The notes under the pieces were generated by a model, which saw only the letters and a program-made list of their open reading frames with translations, did not search any database and was not told the origin of the DNA. From Acholeplasmatales bacterium (GTDB lineage Bacteria; Bacillota_I; Bacilli_A; Acholeplasmatales; Anaeroplasmataceae): DNA of 15,526 nt. Made by a program: the position numbers and the translations under genes. Below, in pieces: positions 7,927 to 13,930 of the stretch. The stretch spans positions 1-15,526 of the forward strand of contig JAFPIE010000186.1 in the NCBI GenBank assembly GCA_017388605.1. Direction: 5' to 3'. Numbering within the stretch: the stretch's first letter is position 1; each line of letters opens with the position of its first letter.

Positions 7927-7955
7927 ATTATAAAATAAAATTTTATATAAGTCAA
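7927..7955 (-). promoter_or_regulatory. Internal promoter between the tandem riboswitch and the phosphodiesterase gene
   Basis: On the minus strand TTGACT (7955-7950), a 17-base spacer and TATAAT (7932-7927) form a near-consensus promoter. It lies downstream of the riboswitch T-tract (7988-7978) and upstream of the ATG at 7865. A transcript from here would escape the riboswitch. A 6-bp hairpin AAAGCG/CGCTTT (7916-7911 with 7900-7895) would lie in its short leader. Confidence 0.7.
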
Positions 7956-7977
7956 TTTCTTTCCAAAATGTCTAGGG

Positions 7978-8061
7978 AAAAATAAAAAGCAAAGCCTAAA
8001 CATAATACCAGAAATTTTCGTTTGGTAACTGGCTGCCTCACTTGAGGCCCTTTAGCTTTGC
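7978..8061 (-). terminator. Putative riboswitch terminator that re-uses the aptamer core as its 5' arm
   Basis: After the proximal aptamer the minus strand has TTTAGGCTTTGC (8000-7989) followed at once by TTTTTATTTTT (7988-7978). The only upstream match able to form a stem is GCAAAGCTAAA (8061-8051), the conserved core of the aptamer itself: 11 bp with one bulged G. The intervening RNA can keep the small hairpin GCCTCA/TGAGGC. The terminator and the ligand-bound aptamer would therefore exclude each other, predicting that c-di-GMP favours read-through. Derived by eye, no energy computed. Confidence 0.6.
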
Positions 8062-8091
8062 GTCACCGGCTTGCACCGGGTTTGCCTTTGT
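8024..8091 (-). promoter_or_regulatory. c-di-GMP-I riboswitch aptamer, gene-proximal copy of a tandem pair
   Basis: The minus strand shows GGCAAACC, a CCGGT/GCCGG stem with GCAA tetraloop, GACGCAAAGC, GGGCCTCA/TGAGGC as second hairpin, and CAGCCAGTTACC at the 3' end. Its 3' half is nearly identical to the distal copy, while the first stem differs with pairing kept. This points to a duplicated aptamer under selection for structure. It is followed by the T-rich expression platform. Confidence 0.93.
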
Positions 8092-8097
8092 CTATAC

Positions 8098-8163
8098 GGT
8101 AACTGGCTGCCTCATATGAGGCCCTTTAGCTTTGCGTCGCTAGATTACTCTAGCTTTGCCTTT
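8098..8163 (-). promoter_or_regulatory. c-di-GMP-I riboswitch aptamer, promoter-proximal copy of a tandem pair
   Basis: The minus strand shows GGCAAAGC, a CTAGA/TCTAG stem capped by GTAA, GACGCAAAGC, the hairpin GCCTCA/TGAGGC around TA, and CAGCCAGTTACC. It begins within about 10 bases of the expected transcription start. No terminator lies between it and the second aptamer, only about 7 bases, so the two probably act together on one expression platform. Confidence 0.92.
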
Positions 8164-8178
8164 ATCCTTTATGTCATA

Positions 8179-8207
8179 AGTATATCATTTTAAAAAAACG
8201 ATTTCAA
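8179..8207 (-). promoter_or_regulatory. Promoter of the tandem-riboswitch / phosphodiesterase operon
   Basis: TTGAAA (8207-8202), a 17-base spacer and TATACT (8184-8179) on the minus strand. Transcription would start around 8171, just ahead of the first aptamer, as expected for a riboswitch leader. Confidence 0.8.
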
Positions 8208-8226
8208 CATATTTTTTCATAAGAGG

Positions 8227-8282
8227 CCATTTTTGAAATTTTTTCGTAAATATTTTTGAAAAAATAGTAAATTTCAAAATGG
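8227..8282. repeat. Long imperfect palindrome upstream of the riboswitch promoter
   Basis: CCATTTTTGAAATTT (8227-8241) is inverted as AAATTTCAAAATGG (8269-8282), with one bulged T. The pairing extends inward through TTTTTTC/GAAAAAA after a small mismatch, leaving a loop of about 12 bases. Neither side has a good T-tract, so it is not an obvious terminator. It could be a protein-binding site, a boundary hairpin of the accessory patch or a small mobile-element remnant. Confidence 0.55.
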
Positions 8283-8289
8283 TTACATT

Positions 8290-8319
8290 AAAAGACAAAG
8301 GACTGCAAAAATGCAGCCC
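8290..8319 (-). terminator. Intrinsic terminator after the winged-helix remnant
   Basis: Minus strand GGGCTGCA (8319-8312), loop TTTT, TGCAGTCC (8307-8300), then TTTGTCTTTT (8299-8290): 8 bp with one G-U pair. It closely resembles the terminator after preA at 10716-10740 (the same TGCAGTCC arm). It separates the accessory patch from the riboswitch operon. Confidence 0.72.
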
Positions 8320-8343
8320 CTACTTTTTTGATTTTATTTATTT

Positions 8344-8580
8344 TTATTTAATTTCCCAGTAACCTGTTTTTCTTGAACCAACTCTTTTAATATATCCTTT
8401 AGATACTAAGACATCAATATGTCTATGGATTGTAGGCTCTGACTTATTTATTTTAATAGCCAATTCCGGAATAGTAATATATTTATTCTTGAATATTTCA
8501 TTTATTATTGACTTATCAACGATATTTATCTTATCATTTATCTTATCATTTTCAATATTTTTTTGATAAGATATTTTTAT
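8344..8580 (-). pseudogene. 3' remnant of a winged-helix (AlbA_2/Schlafen-type ATP-binding protein C-terminus) gene
   Basis: The minus strand is open for 78 codons but has no ATG, GTG or TTG start with a ribosome binding site, and a TAG stop lies directly upstream. The peptide has a linker-like start with NDKINDKINIVDKS. A winged helix-turn-helix follows: IINEIF, ITIPELAIKINKSEPTIHRH, LVSKGYIKRVGSRKTGYWEI. The ending G-Y-I-K-R-x-G-S-x-K-x-G-Y-W is typical of the C-terminal domain of AlbA_2-type putative regulators, whose linkers often contain NDK/IND-type repeats. The linker repeat is visible in DNA as a 12-bp direct duplication (8524-8535 and 8536-8547). I read this as a decayed gene that has lost its ATPase/AlbA part. 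A small functional regulator with a non-standard start is less likely. Confidence 0.6.
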
Positions 8581-8859
8581 CTATATAAAAAATGATCTAT
8601 AAATAAAAAGTTGTTTATGTTTGATTTATAAACTAACTTCACAATCAGTTACTAGCCTTATTTTTAAAAATTATTTTAGCGAAAGCAATGATACCGTCTC
8701 AGTGGGTATACCAACAATCTACTCAACCAAAATTTTTATTAAAATAAATCCACTAAAATAATTTATTTGGCATATCTTTTTATAATAAACCTAGTTTATC
8801 GGATACTTTATAGTATACTTTATTGGATACTTTTCCCAAAAAACAATATTTAATTTATA
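8581..8859. other. AT-rich stretch without a gene between remnant and ATPase gene
   Basis: Stops occur in all frames and I see no convincing coding sequence. It contains a small inverted repeat GATACC/GGTAT (8690-8714) and the three 12-bp tandem repeats at 8795-8830. No strong terminator is visible directly after the ATPase gene. The composition and lost coding capacity suggest decayed accessory DNA. Confidence 0.5.
8795..8830. repeat. Three tandem 12-bp repeats, consensus TTTATYGGATAC
   Basis: Units at 8795-8806, 8807-8818 and 8819-8830 read TTTATCGGATAC, TTTATAGTATAC and TTTATTGGATAC, followed by TTTT. On the minus strand they can be read as the codon repeat K-V-S-N-K-V-Y-Y-K-V-S-D-K before a stop 5 codons later. 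This resembles the short linker repeats of winged-helix/AlbA_2 proteins, so it may be a second relic of the gene whose 3' end is at 8344-8580. An iteron-like binding site is the alternative. Confidence 0.6.
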
Positions 8860-10299
8860 CTATTTAAATAAATCATCTGCAGTGATTATAAATTGCAATT
8901 CTTTTGAATATGCATTATCTAAAACTCCATATGTAGTCACAAGTGTAGAATGAACTGCAAATTTTGTTTTAGTTAATTTTAAAAAATCAGATATTTTACG
9001 TTTTTGATTTTTGTCAAATTGTGAATCGACGTAATAATCAGTATCAGAATATTTCATCTCACATACATTTATTACCTGATCCTTTCTGACAATTAGCAAA
9101 TCAATTTGAGAGCCAAATATGCCTTCTTCTGGATTTTTATCGCAATGCCAAGAATTAACTTCAGTATACACTCCTGAAATTCCTAACGCTTTTTTTATTT
9201 GGGCGACATGCTCTAAACAAACTTTTTCAAAAGCTATTCCTGACCATGCATTAATTGATGGCGTATTTATTTGATTTTGCCAGTAATTTTCATCACTAAC
9301 ATTTTCTTTTAAAAACTTATGATAAAACAATGTATAATTGTCTAACAATTGATATAGGCTATTTTTTTCTTTATATCCATATGGAACATATCTTCTTATG
9401 AAACCACAATTCTCAAGTTCAAGTAATTTTCTAGATAAATTACCTGATCCATTAATTCCAGATTTCTTGATAATTTCTTCACGTGTTATACCGTTATTAA
9501 CTGAACTTAATGCCTCTATTATTTTTATATATTCGTCAGGTTTATTGAATAAAGCCTTATATAAATTATCATATTCATTTTTAAGTAGCGCATTTTCCTT
9601 AAAAAATAATTCATCAATGTTTTGTGCTAAGCTCTTATTCTTCTTTAGTAGACTCCAATAATATGGAACACCACCTAAAATCATATAGCATTGCAATGTT
9701 TGATGTTTATTAAATATAATATTTTTAGATTCTAAATATTCTTGACATTCCCCAAGCGTGAATGGTTTAAGATAAAGTTTCCCGGTTAATCTATTATGTA
9801 ATCCACCCTTAGAATTAACTATATTATCAATCATCCAATATGTTGCTGAAGCACAAACAATTAAAATAATATCTTTTTCTTTTCTTGCCATTACCCATGA
9901 ATTCCAAAAACTTTCCAAGGCAGAAATCATTCCACTATTCTTTGTATCCATCCATGATAGTTCATCAATAAAAATTATTTTTTTCTTATCTTTTGATCTT
10001 TCAATAACTTCTTTTAAACAATTAAAAGCTTGATTCCAGTCGGAAAGTTTTTCATCACATTTATAGCCAAATGCTTTAAGTGATTCTCTAAATTTTTCAA
10101 GCTGAGATAGTTTTTGTTTTCTTTTTTCAATCGATGCATTGCTTATACCCGTATGTTCAAAAGTAAATTTATAATCAAAACTTTCTCTTATTAAGTATGT
10201 CTTTCCTATACGCCTTCTTCCAAACACAGCAACAAATTGAGACTCTTCTTCATCAATTAAAGATTTAAGATATTTTTTTTCTTCTATTCTACCTATCAT
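8860..10299 (-). CDS. AAA ATPase with C-terminal DUF234 nuclease-like domain
   Basis: I start at the ATG at 10299 (479 residues) because GGTGGTGA lies just upstream; an in-frame TTG five codons earlier has no such site. The protein opens MIGRIEEKKYL, has Walker A GRRRIGKT (27-34), Walker B IIFIDE (108-113), a winged-helix-like middle (ITREEIIKKSGINGSGNLSRKL), and a C-terminal block with QIDLLIVRK...CEMK. That block fits the D-x(n)-E-x-K pattern of PD-(D/E)XK nucleases seen in the DUF234 part of archaeal-type ATPases. Length is normal for the family, so it appears intact. Cellular role is unknown; such genes are mobile and sporadic. It is more AT-rich than the flanking genes and sits alone between non-coding stretches, consistent with acquisition. 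Confidence 0.88.
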   Translation of the reverse strand: MIGRIEEKKYLKSLIDEEESQFVAVFGRRRIGKTYLIRESFDYKFTFEHTGISNASIEKRKQKLSQLEKFRESLKAFGYKCDEKLSDWNQAFNCLKEVIERSKDKKKIIFIDELSWMDTKNSGMISALESFWNSWVMARKEKDIILIVCASATYWMIDNIVNSKGGLHNRLTGKLYLKPFTLGECQEYLESKNIIFNKHQTLQCYMILGGVPYYWSLLKKNKSLAQNIDELFFKENALLKNEYDNLYKALFNKPDEYIKIIEALSSVNNGITREEIIKKSGINGSGNLSRKLLELENCGFIRRYVPYGYKEKNSLYQLLDNYTLFYHKFLKENVSDENYWQNQINTPSINAWSGIAFEKVCLEHVAQIKKALGISGVYTEVNSWHCDKNPEEGIFGSQIDLLIVRKDQVINVCEMKYSDTDYYVDSQFDKNQKRKISDFLKLTKTKFAVHSTLVTTYGVLDNAYSKELQFIITADDLFK

Positions 10300-10334
10300 T
10301 AAAGTCACCACCAATGTAATATATTAGTATCTAT

Positions 10335-10363
10335 ATTCTATCATATACAGAAAAAAATATCTA
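10335..10363 (-). promoter_or_regulatory. Candidate promoter of the ATPase gene
   Basis: Minus strand TAGATA (10363-10358), 17 bases, TAGAAT (10340-10335). The -10 is good and the -35 is weak (4 of 6). The -35 overlaps the edge of the inverted repeat at 10361-10415. Confidence 0.4.
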
Positions 10364-10415
10364 CACGTTTTTACTTTAACTATAGTTTTTTGCTAGTTAT
10401 GGTAAAAATGTGTAG
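10361..10415. repeat. 22-bp inverted repeat, possible bidirectional terminator or operator
   Basis: CTACACGTTTTTACTTTAACTA region (10361-10382) is inverted at 10394-10415 with 3 mismatches in 22 and an 11-base loop. The plus strand continues with TTTTTT (10416-10421) and the minus strand with ATATTTTTTT. It can thus act as a terminator both ways, or as an operator next to the ATPase promoter. Confidence 0.65.
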
Positions 10416-10471
10416 TTTTTTATAAATCCTTAATTTAAATATCTTTTCCATCAGTTATATTAATCTACTTG

Positions 10472-10591
10472 TCATTTTTGGGGTCGGTAAAGCAATTGAA
10501 CAACCGTCTCTACATCTACATGCTTTTCCTCAAATTCAAATCTATCACAAAAATATCTTTCCTCTAACAATTGTAAATCTTTTTTTGCCAA
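10472..10591 (-). pseudogene. Possible short ORF or gene relic, 39 codons
   Basis: Within the 434-base gap upstream of the ATPase gene, one minus-strand frame from TTG at 10591 to TGA at 10472-10474 has protein-like composition: LAKKDLQLLEERYFCDRFEF, then EEKHVDVETVVQLLYRPQK. There is no clear ribosome binding site, and an in-frame TGA lies 3 codons before the TTG. The preceding codons (ending ENVVHKK) are also open for a short way. I do not recognise the family. A decayed gene tail is more likely than a functional small protein. Confidence 0.25.
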
Positions 10592-10715
10592 AATACCTAA
10601 TCACTTTTTATGCACCACGTTTTCCGGGAATACGTCTTCCCTATTCAATATAATTCTATATTATTTGTTAAAATAACTCATTGCATTGTCAAGTAAAATG
10701 AAATTTACTAAAGTT

Positions 10716-10740
10716 AAAAAGGACTGCACTTTTGCAGTCC
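10716..10740 (-). terminator. Intrinsic terminator of preT-preA
   Basis: Minus strand GGACTGCA (10740-10733), loop AAAG, TGCAGTCC (10728-10721), then TTTTT (10720-10716). It is a perfect 8-bp stem starting 8 bases after the preA stop. Confidence 0.9.
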
Positions 10741-10748
10741 CAATGCTT

Positions 10749-12020
10749 TTATAATTTTTCTAGTGATGATTGTAAAACCATACGTTCTAGATTCTTAGGC
10801 TTTCTATTAGGCTTTAATTCTCTTTTACCTAGGGTAATTGCATTCACTGGGCAAACAAGACCACAAAGAAGACAGCCAACACATTTTTCAAGGTTGCAGG
10901 ATGGTCTTCTCTTTTCACTATCCCATTCCATTGCCTGATGTGCACCATCATAGCAGGAAATCTCACATCTACCACAGCCAATACATTTATCATAATCGAT
11001 TGAAGGATATACCTTGTAATCTCTATTTAATTCCTCTGCAGGAATGATATTCTTGTTAGCAAGACCGACTAATTCCTCTAAGGAATCTACACCTTCCTTT
11101 TGCATATAATGCATTAAGCCATTCGTTAAATCATCTATGATTCTATAGCCATATTGCATGATTGCAGTTGTAACCTGAATGTTCTTCGCACCAAGAAGTA
11201 TGAATTCTGCTGCATCCTCCCAGGTTTCTACTCCACCAATACCAGAAATTTCTACATCCTTTAATCTAGGGTCTGTCCTCATTTGCTGAATGAATCTTAA
11301 CGCAACAGGCTTAACGGCCTTACCACTATACCCAGATATAGAGGATTTACCATCAATTATAGGTAAACCTACATGATGGTCTAAATCGACATTAATAATG
11401 GATTTAATGGTATTTATTGCAGAAATACCATTCGCACCACCTAAAATAGATGCATACGCTGGCTCACACATATCTGTGATATTTGGAGTCATCTTTGCCA
11501 TAAATGGTAAACTAGTAGCACGTCTTACAGCCTTGCAATACTTTTCACATAGCTCAGGGTTAGATCCAACGTCACTACCCATCGCATGGCTTGTCATCTG
11601 TGGGCAGGAGAAATTAAGCTCAATCATGTCAGCTCCAGCCTCTGTTACAAGCTTAGCAAGCTCAAAGAAATCCTCTTCATTTGAACCCATAATGGAGGCG
11701 ATTAAAACCTTATTTGGGTAATTCTTTTTTAATTTTCTTAAATCACTTAAATTTTCTTCTAAGGAATGCTCTGCAATTTGCTCCATATTCTTAAATCCAA
11801 CAAATCCTGTTGCTTCCTTAGTTAATGCATCAAATCTAGGTGAAACCTCATCAATTAAATAATGCTTTGGGCCAATCGTTTTAAATACAACTCCACCCCA
11901 GCCTGCCTCATAAGCCTTACTACACATATCATAACAATTACCAACTGGAGATGAGGATAGACAGAATGGGTTTTCAAATTTAACGCCCATAAAGGTAATG
12001 GATAAATCTTTTTTAATCAT
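10749..12020 (-). CDS. preA: NAD-dependent dihydropyrimidine dehydrogenase, subunit PreA
   Basis: The 423-residue product reduces uracil or thymine to the 5,6-dihydro form together with PreT, the first step of reductive pyrimidine breakdown in the cytoplasm. An FMN-binding dihydroorotate-dehydrogenase-like barrel fills residues 1-330 ([27 protein letters not shown] at 136-152, [26 protein letters not shown]). Two [4Fe-4S] motifs follow: C346-C349-C352-C356 and C380-C383-C386-C390. The sequence closely resembles E. coli PreA as I remember it, including the GSDVG loop where the mammalian enzyme has its active-site cysteine (GLACG). Its ATG overlaps the preT stop by one base (TAATG), with GGAGGT inside the end of preT, indicating translational coupling. 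No dihydropyrimidinase or beta-ureidopropionase gene is in the window. Confidence 0.96.
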   Translation of the reverse strand: MIKKDLSITFMGVKFENPFCLSSSPVGNCYDMCSKAYEAGWGGVVFKTIGPKHYLIDEVSPRFDALTKEATGFVGFKNMEQIAEHSLEENLSDLRKLKKNYPNKVLIASIMGSNEEDFFELAKLVTEAGADMIELNFSCPQMTSHAMGSDVGSNPELCEKYCKAVRRATSLPFMAKMTPNITDMCEPAYASILGGANGISAINTIKSIINVDLDHHVGLPIIDGKSSISGYSGKAVKPVALRFIQQMRTDPRLKDVEISGIGGVETWEDAAEFILLGAKNIQVTTAIMQYGYRIIDDLTNGLMHYMQKEGVDSLEELVGLANKNIIPAEELNRDYKVYPSIDYDKCIGCGRCEISCYDGAHQAMEWDSEKRRPSCNLEKCVGCLLCGLVCPVNAITLGKRELKPNRKPKNLERMVLQSSLEKL

Positions 12021-13237
12021 TATTTATTACCTCCTAAATATTCATCTACACTTCTTGCAACCTCTTTACCACTCCTAACAGAATATACTACTGTCTTTTC
12101 TGAAGTAGAAATATCTCCTGCAACAAATAGATTTGTATTATCTATTCTATTCTTATTATTTTCTACACAATTACCATTAAAAGCTAAATCAAAGATATTA
12201 TCTATCGTTTGACCTGTCGCAAGAATAATTAAATCCGCCTTAATCTTAATTTCACTATCGATAAACCTACTAGAAAATGTAACATAGCCTCCACGCTTAT
12301 ATTCCTTAGGAACATAGCCATCGATAATTGATACATTTTCCTTTCTTGCAAGAGCTAATTCCTCCTTAGATGCTCTAAATTCGCTAAAGCCTTCATAAAC
12401 GATATCTGTAACATTAGAAACTCCAAGCTTCTTTAATGTAACACATACATCCATCGCAACATCTCCTCCACCAATAACTAATACGTTATCTGGTAGATTT
12501 AAGTTATTTCTTTCCTTTACCTTATGTAAGAAATCAACAGCTAATATAGCCTTTTTATTTCCTTCAAATATAGGAATCATCTTACCCTTAGAATATCCTA
12601 TTGCAAGAATGACTGCATCATATTCCTTTTGAATAGATTCTAATACTTCCTTAGATATAAATTCATTTGTTTTAATTTCTACACCAGAATCTGTAATTCT
12701 TTTAATTTCCTTATCTAATACCTCTATAGGTAATCTATAGGATGGAATACCATATCTTAAATAGCCACCTGGCTTTTTATCCTTTTCAAAAATAGTAACA
12801 GAATATCCCATTTTTCTTAATTCTAATGCAGATGTGAGTCCTGCTGGACCACTACCAATAATGGCAACCCTCTTGCCATTATATTCCTTAAATTCTAAGA
12901 CATTCATCTTAGTATCAGTTTCAAAATCACATAAGAATCTTTGAATTGCGCCAATATCAATTGGCTTATCAATACCACATCTTGTACAACCGTTTTGGCA
13001 ATACTTTTCCGTAGGACATACTCTAGCACAAATAGAAGCTAATGCATTGTTTTCTCTAATAACCTCTACTGCACCACATAAATTCTTAAAGCGAAGTGCA
13101 CGAATAAACCTACCTGGGTCTGTACCTGCAGGGCAAGCACTTGAGCATGGAGCATCCTTACATAAAAGACAACGAGATGCCTCTTCCATAGCTAGCCTTA
13201 GGGTTAGTGGTTTCTTTTCTTCTATAAAATTATTCAA
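12020..13237 (-). CDS. preT: NAD-dependent dihydropyrimidine dehydrogenase, subunit PreT
   Basis: The 405-residue flavoprotein passes electrons from NADH through FAD and iron-sulphur clusters to PreA. The N-terminus has cysteine sets C23-C26-C31-C35 and C70-C74-C80-C84, as in GltD-type iron-sulphur flavoproteins. A FAD-binding GSGPAG (128-133), [20 protein letters not shown], an NAD-binding GGGDVA (256-261), ILATGQ and an AGD motif near the C-terminus complete the pyridine-nucleotide oxidoreductase fold. Length is like the E. coli protein. The start is a TTG at 13237, chosen because AAGGAGGT lies 6 bases upstream and the protein begins in register with the family. It forms a two-gene operon with preA. 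GltD-like glutamate synthase subunits are related, but the adjacent preA settles the identity. Confidence 0.95.
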   Translation of the reverse strand: MNNFIEEKKPLTLRLAMEEASRCLLCKDAPCSSACPAGTDPGRFIRALRFKNLCGAVEVIRENNALASICARVCPTEKYCQNGCTRCGIDKPIDIGAIQRFLCDFETDTKMNVLEFKEYNGKRVAIIGSGPAGLTSALELRKMGYSVTIFEKDKKPGGYLRYGIPSYRLPIEVLDKEIKRITDSGVEIKTNEFISKEVLESIQKEYDAVILAIGYSKGKMIPIFEGNKKAILAVDFLHKVKERNNLNLPDNVLVIGGGDVAMDVCVTLKKLGVSNVTDIVYEGFSEFRASKEELALARKENVSIIDGYVPKEYKRGGYVTFSSRFIDSEIKIKADLIILATGQTIDNIFDLAFNGNCVENNKNRIDNTNLFVAGDISTSEKTVVYSVRSGKEVARSVDEYLGGNK

Positions 13238-13286
13238 TTGTAAACCTCCTTGTATAATAATTTTTGTAAGCGAATCTAGTAATTTA

Positions 13287-13315
13287 ATTATAACTTATAA
13301 AAAATGAAATTTAAA
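13287..13315 (-). promoter_or_regulatory. Candidate promoter of preT-preA
   Basis: Minus strand TTTAAA (13315-13310), 17-base spacer, TATAAT (13292-13287). The perfect -10 lies about 50 bases before the TTG start; the -35 is weak (4 of 6). Confidence 0.55.
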
Positions 13316-13341
13316 CACAAAGAAGTAATTCTAGGCAAAAG

Positions 13342-13367
13342 AAAAACTCCAATTTTGAAATTGGAGT
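13342..13367 (-). terminator. Intrinsic terminator of rpmG-secE-nusG
   Basis: Minus strand ACTCCAATTT and AAATTGGAGT form a 10-bp inverted repeat (13367-13346) with almost no loop, so the top pairs will open. TTTTTC follows (13345 downward). It begins 8 bases after the nusG stop. Confidence 0.88.
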
Positions 13368-13374
13368 AAATTCA

Positions 13375-13917
13375 TTAAATCTTTTTAACCTGGTTGAATG
13401 GGAATTCCATTGGAGTCATACGACCAAACATGTTGATAAGAATAGTTAATGTTTCCTTTTCTAGGTTAACAGCAGATACCTCACCAACCATATCCTTGAA
13501 GGATCCTTCAGTAACAGTAACCTTATCACCAGCATAGATTTCGAATACTGGCTTTTGAACAAGACCTAGCTTCTCTAGGATTGCGTCCATCTCATCCTTA
13601 GGTACAGCAACTGGCTTTGTACCTCCACCAGAGGAGCCTAAGAAGCCTGTAACCTTTGGAGTGTTACGAACCATGAACCATGCATCCTCGTCCATTTCCT
13701 TATCTACTTCCATCTCAACAAATACGTATCCTGGGAAAAGCTTTTCTACCTTTTCCTTTTTCTTACCCTTTTTATCTACAACCTCCTTAACCTCTTCAGG
13801 AACTAATACCTGATAGATTAAGTGAGTCATATTCATAGATTCTCTTCTTCTTTCCAAATCCTGCTTAACAGAATTCTCATATCCAGAATAAGTAGTTACA
13901 ATATACCATCTTTTCAT
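13375..13917 (-). CDS. nusG: Transcription termination/antitermination factor NusG
   Basis: This 180-residue protein has the NusG N-terminal domain (RWYIVTTYSGYENSVKQDLE at 3-22; LFPGYVFVEMEVDKEMDEDAW; WFMVRNTPKVTGFLG) and a C-terminal KOW domain (AGDKVTVTEGSFKDMVGEV, ending EFPFNQVKKI). It binds RNA polymerase at the clamp and affects pausing, elongation and coupling to translation. A charged insertion, KKGKKKEKVEK, sits in the middle of the N-terminal domain where many Firmicutes have a similar lysine-rich loop. The gene lies 13 bases after secE with AAGGAGG upstream, the usual secE-nusG pairing, and is followed by a terminator. Nothing indicates loss of function. Confidence 0.97.
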   Translation of the reverse strand: MKRWYIVTTYSGYENSVKQDLERRRESMNMTHLIYQVLVPEEVKEVVDKKGKKKEKVEKLFPGYVFVEMEVDKEMDEDAWFMVRNTPKVTGFLGSSGGGTKPVAVPKDEMDAILEKLGLVQKPVFEIYAGDKVTVTEGSFKDMVGEVSAVNLEKETLTILINMFGRMTPMEFPFNQVKKI

Positions 13918-13930
13918 TGTCTTATCCTCC

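Noticed and set aside
7866..8003. In-frame N-terminal extension of the phosphodiesterase (46 extra residues starting MFRLCFLFF)
   Set aside because: It would translate the internal promoter and the riboswitch T-tract. The ATG at 7865 has an ideal GAGGAGGT site 5 bases upstream, and the protein then begins directly before its first membrane helix.
8640..8720. Structured RNA or transposon end around the GATACC/GGTAT inverted repeat
   Set aside because: Only about 5 bp pair, no second end or transposase is present, and I recognise no known RNA family.
8795..8830. CRISPR-like array
   Set aside because: The three repeats are 12 bp and directly adjacent, with no spacers and no cas genes.
10300..10314. 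Upstream TTG start for the ATPase (five extra residues MVVTL)
   Set aside because: It would place GGTGGTGA inside the coding sequence. The ATG at 10299 follows that site at normal distance and gives the usual family N-terminus MIGR.
10472..10656. Possible use of TGA as tryptophan (Mollicutes code), suggested by a TGA that interrupts an otherwise open frame near 10600
   Set aside because: All long genes are complete under the standard code and encode tryptophan as TGG. The interrupted frame is short and unrecognised. None of the confidently called genes ends in TGA, but the sample is too small to argue recoding.
10661..10692. Perfect TTGACA box (10692-10687) as a promoter upstream of the short ORF
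   Set aside because: No acceptable -10 occurs at 16-18 bases; the nearest AT-rich hexamer is 23 bases away.
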